This document shows, piece by piece, positions 22,332 to 30,281 of a DNA stretch of 30,403 nucleotides (position 1 is its first letter; every line of letters starts with the position of its first letter). Position numbers and translations under genes: made by a program. This stretch comes from JAUXEH01 sp965602945 (GTDB lineage Bacteria; Acidobacteriota; Aminicenantia; Aminicenantales; Aminicenantaceae), in assembly GCA_965602945.1 (NCBI GenBank), contig CBFDBC010000013.1, positions 1 through 30,403 of the forward strand, written 5' to 3'. The notes below the pieces were generated by a model, which was not told the DNA's origin, searched no databases, and was given only the letters and a program-made list of their open reading frames with translations.

Positions 22332-23594
22332 TTATTCGCGGAAGCGCTCGATATGGGCTCCCAGGGCATTCAGTTTCTCTTCGATCTTTTCGTAGCCTCT
22401 GTCCAGGTGGTAGGCATCGTTGATGATGGTCTCGCCGCTCGCGATAAGCCCGGCCAGCACCAGAGAGGCCGACGCCCTCAGGTCGGTGGCCGTGGTCTCC
22501 GCCCCGGACAGGGGGGTTTGGCCCCGCACGATGGCCTTGTCTCCCGAGACATCGATCATTGCGCCCAGACGCAGGAGTTCGTTGATGTGGGAGAAGCGGC
22601 GGTCGAAGATGGTCTCGGTGATGATGGAGGTCCCCTCGGCCTGGGTCATGAGGACCGTGAACTGCGCCTGCATGTCGGTGGGGAATCCCGGATAGGGGGA
22701 GGTGGTGATATCCTGAGGCTTGATGTTGGAACAGCCTTTGACCTTGAGGGAGCTGTTGCTGAGCCTCTCGATCTCGACTCCCGAGCTGGTCATTCTTTCG
22801 ATCAGGGTCGTGATGTGATCGGGACGCACGTGTGTGAGCACGATCTCGTCCCCGGCCAGCGCTCCGGCGATCAGGAAGGTCCCGGCCTCGATGCGGTCCG
22901 GGATGATCTGGTGAGTCGCCCCGCCCAGCTCGCTCACGCCGTTGATGCGCATGGTCTCTTCCCCGATGCCGTCGATCCTGGCCCCCATCTTGACCAGAAG
23001 CTTGCAGAGCGCCGAGACCTCGGGTTCCGCCGCGCAGTTCTTCAGTACGGTTTCGCCCTTCGCCAGGGCCGCGGCCATGACCATGTTCTCCGTCCCGCCC
23101 ACGGTCTTCCTCTCGAAAGTGATCGATGTTCCGGTCAGCTGTTTGGCCTCGGCCTGGATGTAGCCGTGTTCCAGCTTGATCCTGGCCCCCAGGTGCTCGA
23201 AGCCGCCGATATGCAGGTCCGTGGGGCGTGATCCGATCGCGCATCCCCCGGGCAGGGCCACGATCGCCTTGCCGTACCGGGCCAGCAGCGGTCCCAGCAC
23301 CAGGATGGAGGCCCGCATGGCGCGCACCAATTTGTATGAGGCTTCGGGCGAGTTGATGGTCCTGACCTGCACGGACAGGGAATTCTTCCGTATGTTGTAT
23401 TCGGCGCCCAGGTCCTTGAGCAGGGTCAGCATGGTGAACACGTCGGTCACCAGGGGTATATTCCGGAGCCGGATCTTTTCCTGGGTGAGCAGGGAGGCAG
23501 CCAGCGCCGGCAGTACGGCGTTCTTGGCGCCGCTGACGCGGACTTTTCCTTTCAATTTGATTGCGGGATTGCCGAAGATCCTGATCTTTTCCAT
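22332..23594 (-). CDS. murA: UDP-N-acetylglucosamine 1-carboxyvinyltransferase MurA
   Basis: A 420-residue MurA that transfers enolpyruvate from PEP to UDP-GlcNAc, the first committed step of peptidoglycan synthesis. SGAKNAVLPAL gives the conserved K24-N25 pair, and the active loop PGGCAIGSRP carries C118, the residue alkylated by fosfomycin, so the enzyme should be of the sensitive kind. TDMQAQF and ETIFDRRF are also typical. It follows the PLP enzyme by 6 bases and precedes the HIT gene, so the three are probably co-transcribed. Confidence 0.98.
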   Translation of the reverse strand: MEKIRIFGNPAIKLKGKVRVSGAKNAVLPALAASLLTQEKIRLRNIPLVTDVFTMLTLLKDLGAEYNIRKNSLSVQVRTINSPEASYKLVRAMRASILVLGPLLARYGKAIVALPGGCAIGSRPTDLHIGGFEHLGARIKLEHGYIQAEAKQLTGTSITFERKTVGGTENMVMAAALAKGETVLKNCAAEPEVSALCKLLVKMGARIDGIGEETMRINGVSELGGATHQIIPDRIEAGTFLIAGALAGDEIVLTHVRPDHITTLIERMTSSGVEIERLSNSSLKVKGCSNIKPQDITTSPYPGFPTDMQAQFTVLMTQAEGTSIITETIFDRRFSHINELLRLGAMIDVSGDKAIVRGQTPLSGAETTATDLRASASLVLAGLIASGETIINDAYHLDRGYEKIEEKLNALGAHIERFRE

Positions 23595-23600
23595 GGCTGT

Positions 23601-25007
23601 TTAGAGGGCGTTCAAGGCCTGTTCGAGGTCGGCGATGACGTCTGCGGGATTTTCGCCTCCCACGCAGAGCCGGATCAGCTGAGGCGGGACATCCGCCTTT
23701 TCCCGAGCCTCCTGGCCCTGCTGCTGGTGGGTCGAGATGGCCGGTATGGTGGCGACACTCTTGATGCGGCCGAGATCGGTTGCGCGGTAGATCATCTTGA
23801 AGCTGTCGAAGACCCGGCGCGCGTTCTCGGGCGGCCCGTCCACACGGAAGCTCATGAGATGGCCGTAGCGATTGACCTCGATCCCGGCCCCGTCGTCCGA
23901 ATCCACGAGCTTCATGTAGCGCTTGGCCAGCTGATGCAGCGGAAAACTCGGCAGCCCCAGGTAGTCGACCTGATAGACCCTGGGATGAGTCTCCAAATAC
24001 TCTGCCACCACTTGGGTGTTGCTGCTGAACATGTCCATGCGGGAGCGCAGGGTGCGCAGGTCGTTGAGCGCGTACATGGCGTTGGTCGGGGCCGAGGCCG
24101 GCCCGTTGTCGCGGTAGGGGAGGAACTTCACGTACTCCGCGAAGCTGTCCTTGAACAGAGGGTGGTCGTTCTTGATCTTGGTGACGATGGGCTTGCGGCT
24201 GATGAGCGCCCCTCCGATGGCCATGCCGGAGGAAGTGATGGTCTTGGTCATGGAATGCACAACGATGTCCGCACCGTGGGCGATGGGGCGCAGGAGGGCC
24301 GGTGTGGCGCAGGTGGCGTCGAATATGAAGGGGATCTCCCAGGAATGGGCCAGCTCGGCCAGGGCTTCGACATCGCAGAAGGACTGCTGGGGGTTGCTGG
24401 GGGCCTCCACATACAGGAAGCGCGTGTTCTCGTCGATCCTGGACCTCCACTCCTCGATGTCTTCCGGGTGGAGGATCCAGCGCACCTCGACGCCCCGCTC
24501 TTCCATCTTCCGTATGGCGAACTGCTGAAAGGTCCCGCCGTAGACCTGGACTCCGGAGACGAAGTTCATGGTTTCCGGTCCCTCTTTCTGTTTGACCAGA
24601 AAAGGGTCTACGGCCGACATGATGGCCCCCATGCCCGAGGCGGTTACCACACACGAGGTTTCGACGCCTGCGCGGTAGCCCTCCAGGAGTGCCATGGTCC
24701 ACTCCAGATAATAAGTGGTAGGATTGGCGATCCGGGTGTAGCACCAGGTGGGGATGAGGTATGCCAGGGCCGCCTCCAACTCATCGGCGTCTCGGTAGGC
24801 TTGAGAGGCGGAGAGATATACGGGTTCGATCAGGGCTCCCTGGTTGAGGTTGAGCGCCTCTTCCACTGAGTAGAGGCCGTGGACAGCCAGCGTGTCGAAC
24901 TTGTACTTTTTTACCCTCTTCAGCAAGGCCTCCCGTTCGGCCAGCAGCTTTTTGCCTTCTTCGATGTATTTCATGACTCCAGGGCTGAATTGGGGCGTAT
25001 CTGACAT
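23601..25007 (-). CDS. Cys/Met-metabolism PLP enzyme, probable O-acyl-homoserine sulfhydrylase-like
   Basis: A 468-residue fold-type I PLP enzyme of the cystathionine-gamma-synthase superfamily. Marks are YTRIANPTT (90-98), TASGMGAIMSA, the PLP-binding D230 in FIFDATCATP, and the Schiff-base lysine K255 in VVHSMTKTI. It is longer than most members because of an N-terminal extension of about 40 residues (KYIEEGKKLLAEREALLKRV). The exact reaction (O-acetylhomoserine sulfhydrylase, cystathionine synthase or a lyase) cannot be fixed, but the divergent homoserine dehydrogenase gene favours homocysteine/methionine formation. GGAGGAG precedes the start. Confidence 0.88.
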   Translation of the reverse strand: MSDTPQFSPGVMKYIEEGKKLLAEREALLKRVKKYKFDTLAVHGLYSVEEALNLNQGALIEPVYLSASQAYRDADELEAALAYLIPTWCYTRIANPTTYYLEWTMALLEGYRAGVETSCVVTASGMGAIMSAVDPFLVKQKEGPETMNFVSGVQVYGGTFQQFAIRKMEERGVEVRWILHPEDIEEWRSRIDENTRFLYVEAPSNPQQSFCDVEALAELAHSWEIPFIFDATCATPALLRPIAHGADIVVHSMTKTITSSGMAIGGALISRKPIVTKIKNDHPLFKDSFAEYVKFLPYRDNGPASAPTNAMYALNDLRTLRSRMDMFSSNTQVVAEYLETHPRVYQVDYLGLPSFPLHQLAKRYMKLVDSDDGAGIEVNRYGHLMSFRVDGPPENARRVFDSFKMIYRATDLGRIKSVATIPAISTHQQQGQEAREKADVPPQLIRLCVGGENPADVIADLEQALNAL

Positions 25008-25039
25008 GGCTCCTCCCGATGTTGATTAGATGCCGTTTC

Positions 25040-25069
25040 ATTATATGCCATCACGTGTCATCCGTTCAA
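25040..25069 (-). promoter_or_regulatory. Promoter of the PLP enzyme-murA-HIT unit
   Basis: On the minus strand TTGAAC (25064-25069), an 18-base spacer and a perfect TATAAT (25040-25045) stand about 33 bases before the start. A CACGTG palindrome (25053-25058) lies in the spacer. It is back to back with the homoserine dehydrogenase promoter. Confidence 0.5.
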
Positions 25070-25130
25070 ATGTTTCGTTACTTTCCGGCTCCTGCCGGGG
25101 CCTCTGTGCGGTTTCTTTTTCCTCCCGGAG

Positions 25131-25179
25131 TGGACAAGGCTGGGATTTGGACTTATAATATCTATACGAGTTCTTCGTA
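25131..25179 (+). promoter_or_regulatory. Promoter of homoserine dehydrogenase with inverted repeat at the start site
   Basis: TGGACA (25131-25136), a 17-base spacer and a perfect TATAAT (25154-25159) form a strong promoter. TACGA-5 bases-TCGTA (25165-25179) covers the expected transcription start and may be an operator. No SAM riboswitch pattern was seen in the short leader. Confidence 0.6.
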
Positions 25180-25206
25180 CTAAATCCAGCTACCCGGGAG
25201 GATTAC

Positions 25207-26229
25207 ATGCGTTTACTTTTCATAGGTTTCGGAACGGTCGGTCAGGGACTTGCGGAACTGCTGGTAGAAAAAGAACACACTCTTAAAGAGACATATGGGA
25301 TCGATTTCTCCATCGTCGGTATCTCGGACATGCTGAAAGGCAGCCTGGTGAACACCGGCGGCATCGACCCGGCCGCCGCGCTGGAGAAGGTTCGCTCGGG
25401 CGAGAAGCTCTCGGAGCTGCCGGGTGAGGAGTTCGCCGGAGACGCCCTGGAGATGATCCAGGCCGTTGATGCCGATGTTTTGCTGGAAGCCACCTACACG
25501 GACATAAAGACCGGGGAACCGGCCACGTCCCACATCCGGAAGGCCCTGGAGCGGGGCATGCATGTGGTGACATCCAACAAAGGACCTACCGCGCTCCATT
25601 ACCAGGAGCTGGCCCTGCTCGCGCGGGAAAAGGGTGTCCGTTTCCTTTTTGAAGGCACGGTGATGAGCGGAACCCCGCTCCTGAACCTGCTACGCGAGAC
25701 ACTCGCCGGCAGCGAAGTGCTGGAGCTCAAGGGGATCCTCAATGGGACCACCAACTATATACTGACCCGGATGGAGGAAGGACTCTCATACGATGACGCA
25801 CTCAAAAAAGCCCAGGAGCTAGGCTATGCCGAAGCCGTTCCCGATGCGGACGTCCTGGGCTGGGATGCCCTGGCCAAGGTCACCATCCTTGCGAAAGTCA
25901 TGTACGATGCCAAAGGCGATCCTTTTGATTTCCCGTGCGAGGGGATCACAAAAATAAGCTCATCCGACATCATGGAAGCCAAGGAACGCGGGATGCGCTT
26001 CAAGCTGATCGGGAAGGTCTGGAAGGAAGGGAACCTGGTGAAGGCGGCCGTTGCTCCGGAAGAGGTCGAGCTGGGCCATCCCCTGGCCGGTGTCATGGGC
26101 GCCACCAACGCGGTGACCGTGACCACCGACACTCTTGGGGACGTCACCATCGTCGGGCCCGGTGCCGGCCGGCGCGAGACGGGCTTCAGCCTGCTCGTCG
26201 ACCTGATCAAGATCGCCCGCAAAGACTAA
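25207..26229 (+). CDS. hom: Homoserine dehydrogenase, short form without ACT domain
   Basis: A 340-residue NAD(P)-dependent homoserine dehydrogenase that makes homoserine, the branch point to methionine and threonine. The Rossmann motif is FIGFGTVGQGL (5-15), followed by TSNKGPTA, GILNGTTNYILTRME and the active-site segment DVLGWDALAKVTIL. It ends right after the substrate domain and lacks the roughly 90-residue C-terminal ACT domain that mediates threonine feedback in longer enzymes, so it may be feedback-insensitive (inference). A GGGAGGA ribosome site supports the start. It is divergent from the PLP enzyme gene. Confidence 0.95.
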   Translation: MRLLFIGFGTVGQGLAELLVEKEHTLKETYGIDFSIVGISDMLKGSLVNTGGIDPAAALEKVRSGEKLSELPGEEFAGDALEMIQAVDADVLLEATYTDIKTGEPATSHIRKALERGMHVVTSNKGPTALHYQELALLAREKGVRFLFEGTVMSGTPLLNLLRETLAGSEVLELKGILNGTTNYILTRMEEGLSYDDALKKAQELGYAEAVPDADVLGWDALAKVTILAKVMYDAKGDPFDFPCEGITKISSSDIMEAKERGMRFKLIGKVWKEGNLVKAAVAPEEVELGHPLAGVMGATNAVTVTTDTLGDVTIVGPGAGRRETGFSLLVDLIKIARKD

Positions 26230-26248
26230 AAAAAAATAAAGGGGATAA

Positions 26249-26303
26249 AAATAAAGGGGACAGGTCCAATTATGACCCATAATTGGACCTGTCCCCTTTA
26301 TTT
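26249..26303. repeat. Perfect 26-bp palindromic repeat, REP-like, 20 bases after hom
   Basis: Left arm 26249-26274 and right arm 26278-26303 are perfect inverted copies of 26 bases with a 3-base loop ACC. The core GGGGACAGGTCCAATT resembles palindromes that, from memory, are dispersed in some genomes and mobilised by REP-associated Y1 transposases. Partial extra copies flank it: AATAAAGGGGA at 26235-26245 and TTCTGTCCCCAATT at 26305-26318. It may also end hom transcription, although no T run follows directly. Confidence 0.85.
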
Positions 26304-26318
26304 CTTCTGTCCCCAATT

Positions 26319-26352
26319 AAAAAAAAAGGAGTGGAGGACATGCCTCCACTCC
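26319..26352 (-). terminator. Intrinsic terminator of citrate synthase
   Basis: A 10-bp perfect stem (GGAGTGGAGG, 26328-26337, with CCTCCACTCC, 26343-26352) and 5-base loop are followed on the minus strand by nine T. It lies 23 bases after the gltA stop codon. Confidence 0.9.
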
Positions 26353-26374
26353 TTTGGTGATTCTTGAGCCGTGA

Positions 26375-27673
26375 TCAGCCCTTGACCGTTTCCTCCATCC
26401 AATCGGAGGTGATGGTCTTGGGTCTCTCGATGGGCAGAGCCAGCGCACGATCCCAGATCAGCGAGGACAGCACACCCAATGCACGGGAGACGCCGAAGAG
26501 CACGGTGTAGAAATCGTACTCGACAACACCGTAGTGAAGCAGCAGGCAGCCGGAGTGGGCGTCAACATTGGGCCACGGGTTCTTGGCTTTGCCATGTTCC
26601 CGGAGGATGTCGGGAGCGACCTCATAGATTCCACTCACGACCTGGAAGATCTCGTCATCCGGACAGTGCTTGAGGCCGAACTCTCTCTGGGCCATGTAGC
26701 GGGGATCGGTCTTGCGCAGGACCGCGTGACCATAACCCGGGATGACCTTTCCGGAGTTCAGTGTGTCCCAGAGGAACTTGACCAGGTCTTCCTTGGTGGG
26801 AACGCCGCCCAGCTCTTCCTTGACCTCCATGATCCAGCGCAGCACTTCCTGGTTGGCCAGTCCATGCAGCGGTCCGGCCAATCCACCCATGCCGGCGGCC
26901 AGGGAGTAGTAGGCGTCGGACAGGGTGGAACCCACCAGGTGGGTGGTGTGTGCGGAGACGTTGCCGCCCTCGTGGTCGCTGTGGATCACGAGATACAACC
27001 GCATCAGCTCTTTGAAGAGGGGGTTCTCCACGCCCATCATGTGGGCCAGGTTGCCGCCCCAGTCCAGGGTGTCATCGGCCGGGATGTGCACGTTGCCCTT
27101 GTAGGATTTGCGGTAGATGTAGGCCGCGATCTTGGGGAGCTTGGCGGTCAGGTTGTACACGTCCTCGAACATGGGATCCCAGTACTGAGTCTTGGGCATG
27201 CCCTCTCTGTACTTCTGCGCGAAAACAGAGTCGTTCTGCAGGGCCGCGATGGCGGTCACGAACTGGGTCATGGGGTGTGTGTCGTTGGGGACCGCGTCCA
27301 TGATCTTGGTGAGGTACTCGGGCAGGTCGCCGCGCTTACGCCACTCCTCGGTGACCTCGTTGACGTTGTCCTCCGTGGGCAGGTCGCCGGTCAACAGAAG
27401 CCAGAACAGGCCTTCGGGGAGAGGTTCTTCACCGCCCGGGGCCTTGGGCAGCTTCTCCTGCAGCTGGGGGATGTTGTGGCCGCGGAACCGGATGCCTTCA
27501 AAGGGATCCAGCGCGGATGTTTCCGTGACGATACACTTGACGCCGCGCATGCCGCCGTAGGCCTGCTGGACCGTGACCTCGGAGATGACCTTGTCGCCAT
27601 GCTCCTTGATCATGGTTCTGACCCGATCCTGCATGGGACCGAGCTTGGATTGTAGGGTTTCTTTTAATGCCAT
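26375..27673 (-). CDS. gltA: Citrate synthase, mitochondrial (eukaryote-like) type
   Basis: A 432-residue citrate synthase that condenses acetyl-CoA and oxaloacetate. The sequence follows the mitochondrial pattern rather than the E. coli hexameric one: YGGMRGVKC near 39-47, GIRFRGHNIP, GEEPLPEGLFWLLLTGD, VIHSDHEGGNVSAHTTHLVG with the first catalytic His, GPLHGLANQEVL with the second His, PGYGHAVLRKTDPR, and the closing Asp region VDAHSGCLLLHYG. Similar enzymes are known in Geobacter and Bacteroidetes. AAAGGAGGC precedes the ATG. It is monocistronic with its own promoter and terminator. Confidence 0.97.
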   Translation of the reverse strand: MALKETLQSKLGPMQDRVRTMIKEHGDKVISEVTVQQAYGGMRGVKCIVTETSALDPFEGIRFRGHNIPQLQEKLPKAPGGEEPLPEGLFWLLLTGDLPTEDNVNEVTEEWRKRGDLPEYLTKIMDAVPNDTHPMTQFVTAIAALQNDSVFAQKYREGMPKTQYWDPMFEDVYNLTAKLPKIAAYIYRKSYKGNVHIPADDTLDWGGNLAHMMGVENPLFKELMRLYLVIHSDHEGGNVSAHTTHLVGSTLSDAYYSLAAGMGGLAGPLHGLANQEVLRWIMEVKEELGGVPTKEDLVKFLWDTLNSGKVIPGYGHAVLRKTDPRYMAQREFGLKHCPDDEIFQVVSGIYEVAPDILREHGKAKNPWPNVDAHSGCLLLHYGVVEYDFYTVLFGVSRALGVLSSLIWDRALALPIERPKTITSDWMEETVKG

Positions 27674-27684
27674 AAAATGCCTCC

Positions 27685-27723
27685 TTTGCAGATTATATGT
27701 TATTAAAAAAATTTGCAGATTAT
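27685..27723 (-). repeat. 12-bp direct repeat in the gltA leader
   Basis: TTTGCAGATTAT occurs at 27685-27696 and again at 27712-27723, starts 27 bases apart, in the untranslated leader between the predicted gltA transcription start and the ribosome site. It could be a regulator site pair or a chance duplication in AT-rich DNA. Confidence 0.5.
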
Positions 27724-27776
27724 TGATTATTTAATATGATGCCAAATCATATGCGCAGTTTTTTAGGGAGAAAGAA

Positions 27777-27806
27777 AATATACCACCTGCGAGTTTCCTT
27801 TGTCAA
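27777..27806 (-). promoter_or_regulatory. Promoter of citrate synthase
   Basis: On the minus strand TTGACA (27801-27806), an 18-base spacer and TATATT (27777-27782) preceded by TGG (extended -10) predict a start near 27770 and a leader of about 97 bases. Confidence 0.6.
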
Positions 27807-27932
27807 ACGTTTTTGGATTCCCTGGTATGATGTGGTTTTGCAGGGAAATATTGAGCCCATGGAGTGTTGAATAAACGGCCGGTCCGAAGCGTATATCTAT
27901 TGACCGTCGGAAGCGGGCGGAAAGTAAAAATG

Positions 27933-27963
27933 TTGACAAGCCTGTCAGGAAAAGGTTTATTAT
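27933..27963 (+). promoter_or_regulatory. Promoter of lemA and the M48 protease gene
   Basis: TTGACA (27933-27938) is followed by TTTATT after 17 bases (27956-27961) or TATTAT after 19 bases (27958-27963), about 40 bases before the lemA start. Confidence 0.5.
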
Positions 27964-28003
27964 CCATGACACACACATCGATTCATAAAAAAAGGAGATA
28001 ACA

Positions 28004-28558
28004 ATGGGAGGAGCCTTAGTCGTCCTGGTTATTCTGGGTGTAATCGTCGTCTTTTTTGTCGGCATCTACAACGCACTGGTGCGGCTGCGGAACCGGGCGC
28101 AGAACGCCTGGGCCCAGGTGGATGTGCAGCTGCGGCGGCGGTATGACCTGATCCCCAACCTGGTGGAGACGGTCAAAGGGTATGCCAAGCATGAGAAAGA
28201 GACGTTCCAGAGTGTGACAGAGGCCCGTAACATGGCCGTCAACGCCCAGACCGTGGGGGAACAGGGGCAGGCCGAAAATATGCTGAGCGGCGCGCTCAAA
28301 TCCCTGTTCGCGGTGGCGGAGAGTTATCCCGACCTCAAGGCCAACCAGAATTTCCTCATGCTGCAGGAGGAGCTGGCCGGCACCGAGGGCAAAATTGCCT
28401 ATGCGCGCCAGTTCTACAACGACTCGGTCATGAAGCTCAACACCAAACAGGAGGTGTTCCCCTCCAACATCGTGTCTGGCATGTTCCGGTTCGAGAAGAT
28501 GGAATACTTCGAGATCGACGAGGAAGCCGCAAAAGAGCCGGTCAAAGTCGAATTTTGA
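28004..28558 (+). CDS. lemA: LemA family membrane protein
   Basis: A 184-residue LemA protein. One N-terminal membrane segment (about 4-23) is followed by a cytoplasmic or periplasmic helical bundle with the family marks YNALVRLRNRAQNAWAQVDV, RRYDLIPNLVETVKGYA, ESYPDLKANQNF and YNDSVMKLNT...FPSNIVSGMF. Its function is not settled; it is commonly encoded beside an HtpX-like protease, as here. AAAGGAG precedes the ATG. Confidence 0.97.
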   Translation: MGGALVVLVILGVIVVFFVGIYNALVRLRNRAQNAWAQVDVQLRRRYDLIPNLVETVKGYAKHEKETFQSVTEARNMAVNAQTVGEQGQAENMLSGALKSLFAVAESYPDLKANQNFLMLQEELAGTEGKIAYARQFYNDSVMKLNTKQEVFPSNIVSGMFRFEKMEYFEIDEEAAKEPVKVEF

Positions 28559-28612
28559 TCCCCGGATCCGTCCTGAGTCAGTTTTGGCGCCTGGCCCTAA
28601 GCAGGAACTCTG

Positions 28613-29521
28613 ATGTATGAACAGATCGCCGCCAACAAGCGAAAGTCGATCTTCCTGATCCTGTTTTTCCTGGTTTTGATCTTCGCCCTGGCCTGGGCTT
28701 TCGGGCAGATCACGGACTTCGGCCGGTATGCCATAATCCCCGCGGCCGTACTCGCCGTTTTCATGACTTGGGGCAGCTATTACTACAGCGACCGGATCGC
28801 CTTGAGAGTGAGCCGGGCACGGCCCGTCAGCAAGGACGAATATCCCTACCTCTACAACGTCGTGGAGGGGCTGGCCATCGCGGCCGGCATCCCCAAGCCG
28901 CGCTGCTATGTGATCGACGACACCGCCCCCAATGCCTTCGCTTCGGGCCGCAATCCTGAAAATGCTGTCGTGGTGGTCACCACCGGGATCCTGGAGAAGC
29001 TCAACCGCGCCGAGCTGGAGGGAGTGATCGCCCACGAGCTCTCTCACATCAAGAACTATGACATCCTGGTCCAGACCCTGGCCGTGGTCATGGTGGGTGT
29101 GATCGTGCTCCTGAGCGACTGGATCCTGCGCACCTTCCTGTGGGGTGGAGGGCGCCGCCGGCGTTCCAGCAGCGAGAAGGGGGGAGGCAATGCGGGTGCC
29201 ATCCTGGTGATCGTGGCCCTGGCATTGGCCGTGCTTTCGCCTCTGTTCGCCCAGCTGCTGCGGCTGGCGGTCTCCCGCAAGCGGGAGTTCCTGGCGGATG
29301 CGGACGGCGCCATGCTCACTCGCTACCCCGCTGGACTGGCATCGGCGCTGCGGAAGCTGTCCGCCGACACAGAGCCCCTGGAGGCGGCCAACAAGGCCAC
29401 GGCTCACATGTACATCGTGAATCCTCTCAAGGGCCAGAAACACGGGGGCGGCGCTATGGCCAAGCTTTTCAGCACCCATCCCCCCATAGAAGAGCGCGTC
29501 GCCGCCCTGGAAAAGATGTAG
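28613..29521 (+). CDS. htpX: M48 family zinc metalloprotease (HtpX-like)
   Basis: A 302-residue integral membrane protease of the HtpX type, expected to degrade damaged membrane proteins. Two N-terminal membrane segments (about 12-31 and 39-54), the zinc motif HELSH (141-145), two more hydrophobic segments (about 152-172 and 195-215) with a basic Gly/Arg/Ser loop between them, and the third ligand E225 in REFLADADG are all present. The closing STHPPIEERVAALE is typical. It follows lemA by 54 bases and is probably co-transcribed. No strong ribosome site precedes the ATG. Confidence 0.96.
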   Translation: MYEQIAANKRKSIFLILFFLVLIFALAWAFGQITDFGRYAIIPAAVLAVFMTWGSYYYSDRIALRVSRARPVSKDEYPYLYNVVEGLAIAAGIPKPRCYVIDDTAPNAFASGRNPENAVVVVTTGILEKLNRAELEGVIAHELSHIKNYDILVQTLAVVMVGVIVLLSDWILRTFLWGGGRRRRSSSEKGGGNAGAILVIVALALAVLSPLFAQLLRLAVSRKREFLADADGAMLTRYPAGLASALRKLSADTEPLEAANKATAHMYIVNPLKGQKHGGGAMAKLFSTHPPIEERVAALEKM

Positions 29522-29604
29522 CGCGAAATTTATTCCAAACAATCCATTTTTGAAACGACTAAAATATCTGAGGGCTTAGTCTATGATTTTACGGGAGGAA
29601 ATGA

Positions 29605-30078
29605 ATGCCGAACCCTGCCTGGCCGGATGAATCAAACCAGAAAGAGCTGATGGAGCTGCACCAGTGGCTGATCGAACTGGAAAAACTCGAAATCCACAGG
29701 GACAGAGAAGATGTTCCCGCCCAGGACTACAAGAAGAACTGCCATGTCCTGATCGAACGGTCCGGGGTGAAGATCGGCATTATTCAGGATCGACAGATCT
29801 TAGACATGACCTCGGCGCTCAGCGGACTGCTCGGTTACTCCCTGAACGAGATGCTAGGCACACCCTTTGCCCGGTACGTCCATCGGGACGAGCTTCCCCG
29901 GCTGGTGAACTACCTTGATAAGCGGATGTCGGGCCAGGAAGCCCCGATCATCTACGAGACCATCCTCAGGCATGCAAATGAAAGCAATGTATACGTCAAG
30001 ATATTGACGTCAATCTTCAAGTATCTGGGGAAGCCAGCCAGCCTGGCGATCATAAAGGTCCTGGCGGAAACCAAGTAG
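29605..30078 (+). CDS. Stand-alone PAS domain protein
   Basis: A 157-residue soluble protein. After a charged helical N-terminus (about 1-45) comes one PAS domain: GVKIGIIQDRQILDMTSALSGLLGY, LNEMLGTPFARYVHRDELPRL and the closing VYVKILTSIFKYLGKPASL. No kinase, GGDEF or DNA-binding output domain is attached, so it may act by protein contact or be a sensor subunit. The bound ligand cannot be predicted. GGGAGG lies 6 bases before the ATG. A small zinc-ribbon gene begins 9 bases after its stop. Confidence 0.88.
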   Translation: MPNPAWPDESNQKELMELHQWLIELEKLEIHRDREDVPAQDYKKNCHVLIERSGVKIGIIQDRQILDMTSALSGLLGYSLNEMLGTPFARYVHRDELPRLVNYLDKRMSGQEAPIIYETILRHANESNVYVKILTSIFKYLGKPASLAIIKVLAETK

Positions 30079-30087
30079 AACAAGGAA

Positions 30088-30264
30088 ATGGACGAAGCGG
30101 TTGTCTGCTCCTTCTGCAGCTCGCACTGCGTGCTTCAGCAGAGGCCTGCCACCGCCAAGACCCTCCGGGTCGATCACCCCTGTGATGAACCCCGGGAGGT
30201 CGAGATCATGTTCTATGCCTGCCGTGCCTGCGGCAGGACGTTTTATGATCTCTCCGCCATTTGA
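30088..30264 (+). CDS. Small zinc-ribbon protein (58 residues)
   Basis: A short open frame with two paired-cysteine knuckles: C7-SF-C10 near the N-terminus and C45-RA-C48 near the C-terminus, 34 residues apart. Extra Cys and His (H13, C14, H30, C32) lie between them. The second knuckle ACRACGRTFYD is a typical zinc-ribbon ending. Coding is supported by the cysteine pattern, a 9-base gap to the PAS gene on the same strand and a fitting codon bias; the ribosome site (AAGGA, 2 bases before ATG) is badly spaced. Function unknown. Confidence 0.7.
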   Translation: MDEAVVCSFCSSHCVLQQRPATAKTLRVDHPCDEPREVEIMFYACRACGRTFYDLSAI

Positions 30265-30281
30265 GCCGTTCGCAAAAGGTA

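Larger units (their letters stand above)
27674..28003. other. Divergent intergenic region between gltA and lemA
   Basis: This 330-base stretch holds the gltA leader with its direct repeat, the gltA promoter, the lemA promoter and, between them, a weak inverted repeat TTCCCTG-16 bases-CAGGGAA (27818-27847). I see no coding region. Confidence 0.6.

Noticed and set aside
22195..24744. An 849-codon open frame on the minus strand across murA and the PLP enzyme gene
   Set aside because: The translation is Arg/Pro/His-rich with no domain sense, and the same DNA encodes two clear enzymes in other frames. It is a high-GC shadow.
25008..25206. A SAM or other methionine riboswitch
   Set aside because: The leaders are under about 45 bases from the predicted starts and show none of the known conserved cores.
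26534..27655. A 373-codon plus-strand frame opposite citrate synthase
   Set aside because: Shadow of gltA; no ribosome site or recognisable domain.
27818..27847. A hairpin TTCCCTG-CAGGGAA in the gltA-lemA gap as a terminator
   Set aside because: The loop is 16 bases, the stem only 7, no T run follows and no gene ends there.
28016..29542. A 508-codon antisense frame over lemA and htpX
   Set aside because: Both plus-strand genes are unmistakable. The antisense frame is a composition artefact.
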